A program made the position numbers and the translations under genes. This document shows positions 5,993-7,135 of a stretch of DNA of 7,135 nt, one piece after another. Source of the DNA: Deltaproteobacteria bacterium. Its GTDB lineage: Bacteria; Myxococcota; Polyangia; Polyangiales; B10-G4. The notes beneath the pieces are model-generated. The model was given only the letters and a program-made list of their open reading frames with translations. It had not been told where the DNA came from and did not search any database. Position 1 is the first letter of the stretch; the number at the start of each line of letters is the position of its first letter. The stretch covers positions 1 to 7,135 of the forward strand of contig JAFDCW010000216.1 of NCBI GenBank assembly GCA_019312705.1. Reading direction: 5' to 3'.

Positions 5993-7066
5993 TTATCGGC
6001 CAGGTCGGCGGCGCCGCCTTGCCCTTCGTGATCCGTCACCGCGGGCCGCGGCTTCGGAGACGTGGCGTCGAGCGAGGGCTGCCCAGGGCGATTCTTCACC
6101 GCCCCGGGCCAGGAAGAGCCGAAACGCGGCCACCGACGCCTCTTCGGCACGGGAGCGTTCCTCGGCGCTCTGGGCCTGCGACGCGAGGGCCGCGTGGCCG
6201 AGGCCTTCGTACCAGTGGATCTCGTAGGCAGGCTCGAAGAAGACGCCGTTGGCGCCGAGCGGGTCCATGGTGCCTCCGCCCTCCGACAGAGCCTCTGCCG
6301 TGATCTCGATGGCCCGGCGGTGTTCACCGAGGCGGTCGAGGGCTACGGCGAGGCCCCACAGGGCGAGGACCGTGTCGGTTCCATCGACCCCGGCGATCTC
6401 GATGGCGCGCTCGTAGTAACCGACGGCCGCCTCGACGTCGCCGCCGAGCATCGTCACCTCGGCGAGGTTTGCCCAGTGCACGGCGTCGGGCGACAGCGCC
6501 CGGGCGATCGCCCGGTGGTATTCTTGGGCAGCCGCCTCGAAGTCGCGGCCTCGGGTATGCACGATGCCCAGGCTGAACGCGACTTCCATTGCCTCGAAGC
6601 CCGGATCGAGGGCTCGGAGTTGGGTAAAGAGCGCGAGGGTTTCGTCGTCCCTCCGGGTCACGCCTCCGCGCCCCGGCTCTTCCCAGAGCGACGTCGCCAA
6701 CGCGTAGAAGAAGAGGATCTGGGGCTCGGTCGGGGCGAGGCGGTGGGCGAGGGCGAAGCGGCGGATGGCGCCTTCGAGGATGGCGTTGATCTCGTGTGGG
6801 CCGGGCGTAGAGGCCGGGATATTGGCTCGCTCTCGCTCCCGTTGGGCCACACCGTATTCGCGAAACAGGTACATGCCCTGCATCATCAGGTGCATCGCTC
6901 GGGCGTAGTCGGGCTCGCGGACGGTGCGCCAGAACGAGGGCTCGGACATCTGCGCCGTCGCGACGGGCGCGGGCGAGAGGGCGAACGAGGTGACCGAGAG
7001 CGCCACCGCGAACGCGGCCGCGGCGACGCCTCGGTCTAGGAAGGTCGACGGGGGCCGGCGAATCAC
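5993..7066 (-). CDS. Exported tetratricopeptide-repeat protein
   Basis: This 357-residue protein has a signal peptide (MIRR, hydrophobic core about 14-30, likely cut after VATA at 38), so it should be periplasmic or secreted. TPR-like helix pairs run through the rest. Clear units are about 161-193 (FSLGIVHTRGRDFEAAAQEYHRAI, in part), 197-226 (WANLAEVTMLGGDVEAAVGYYERAI, in part) and 235-264 (LWGLAVALDRLGEHRRAIEI, in part). Weaker ones are near 92-125, 139-155 and 283-320. TPR arrays bind partner proteins; no partner can be named here. The last residues are Arg-rich (RRARRRRR), which is unusual for an exported TPR protein. The start is GTG, preceded by GGGAGG at 5-nt spacing, and it overlaps the stop of an upstream frame as GTGA, which suggests translational coupling. 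It is followed 36 nt later by the membrane-anchored unknown gene. Confidence 0.85.
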   Translation of the reverse strand: MIRRPPSTFLDRGVAAAAFAVALSVTSFALSPAPVATAQMSEPSFWRTVREPDYARAMHLMMQGMYLFREYGVAQRERERANIPASTPGPHEINAILEGAIRRFALAHRLAPTEPQILFFYALATSLWEEPGRGGVTRRDDETLALFTQLRALDPGFEAMEVAFSLGIVHTRGRDFEAAAQEYHRAIARALSPDAVHWANLAEVTMLGGDVEAAVGYYERAIEIAGVDGTDTVLALWGLAVALDRLGEHRRAIEITAEALSEGGGTMDPLGANGVFFEPAYEIHWYEGLGHAALASQAQSAEERSRAEEASVAAFRLFLARGGEESPWAALARRHVSEAAARGDGSRRARRRRRPGR

Positions 7067-7135
7067 CGGGTCCTCCCGTCTCTTGTGCCTCTTCTGCGCT
7101 CCGGCGGCGCCTCGAGGCGCGAGATTTCTTCCTGG
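7063..7135 (-). CDS. C-terminal end of an unidentified upstream gene
   Basis: One minus-strand frame entering from the window edge runs 23 codons and stops at TGA 7065-7063. This overlaps the GTG start of the TPR gene by four bases (GTGA), a common arrangement in co-translated genes. The visible residues include EEISRLEAPPERR and an Arg-rich end (RRRGTRDGRTR). The first 13 codons favour G/C at the third position more than the frame that would extend the TPR protein. The last codons use several AGA, which is rare in this window. It is too short to identify. All three frames are open here, so this could instead be untranslated leader. Confidence 0.4.
   Translation of the reverse strand, partial: QEEISRLEAPPERRRGTRDGRTR
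7072..7077 (-). promoter_or_regulatory. Shine-Dalgarno GGGAGG for the TPR gene GTG start
   Basis: GGGAGG on the minus strand ends 5 nt before GTG 7066-7064. It decides the start: the same frame is open to the window edge, but the signal peptide begins right after this GTG. Confidence 0.7.

Noticed and set aside
6062..7039. 325-codon open frame on the plus strand opposite the TPR gene
   Set aside because: The minus strand encodes a signal peptide and regular TPR helices with a good ribosome binding site. The plus frame shows none of these.
7107..7120. Perfect 14-bp palindrome GCGCCTCGAGGCGC as an operator or terminator
   Set aside because: Short GC-only palindromes are frequent in DNA of this composition, there is no T-run, and it probably lies inside the end of a coding region. 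It is mentioned only as context.

Overview
The window is very GC-rich, with a strong preference for G/C at third codon positions. It carries secreted proteins typical of large-genome Myxococcota or other former Deltaproteobacteria: a Cys-rich module followed by an Asp-Ser-Gly tail, a lipoprotein peptidase, and periplasmic TPR and unknown proteins. The lineage is inferred from protein style only; there is no rRNA or marker gene here.

Layout, left to right: (1) the 3' end of a secreted Cys-rich protein with an acidic low-complexity C-terminus (+). (2) A complete M2-family (angiotensin-converting-enzyme-like) zinc peptidase lipoprotein (-), convergent with the first gene. (3) A 237-nt divergent intergenic region with two hairpins and two copies of a 22-bp motif. 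(4) A small exported protein of unknown function (+), ending in a terminator-like hairpin. (5) A chlorite-dismutase/HemQ-family heme protein (+), preceded by a third copy of the motif. (6) A minus-strand gene string convergent with it. In transcription order this is the last codons of an unidentified gene, an exported TPR protein (GTGA overlap), a membrane-anchored unknown protein (36-nt gap) and a zinc-independent MDR oxidoreductase (26-nt gap).

The genes do not form a recognisable pathway. The peptidase, the small exported protein and the first gene act outside the cytoplasm; the heme protein and the oxidoreductase are probably cytoplasmic. The four-gene minus string is probably co-transcribed, but its members suggest no shared function.

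I see no phage, transposon, CRISPR, tRNA/rRNA or defence system. The most notable non-coding signal is the 22-bp motif, found three times and always in sense orientation 25-51 nt ahead of a start codon. The most notable protein signals are a peptidase that keeps every ACE catalytic residue but lacks the chloride-binding arginines, and a HemQ-like protein that keeps the active-site Tyr and the proximal His. Otherwise this looks like ordinary chromosomal sequence.
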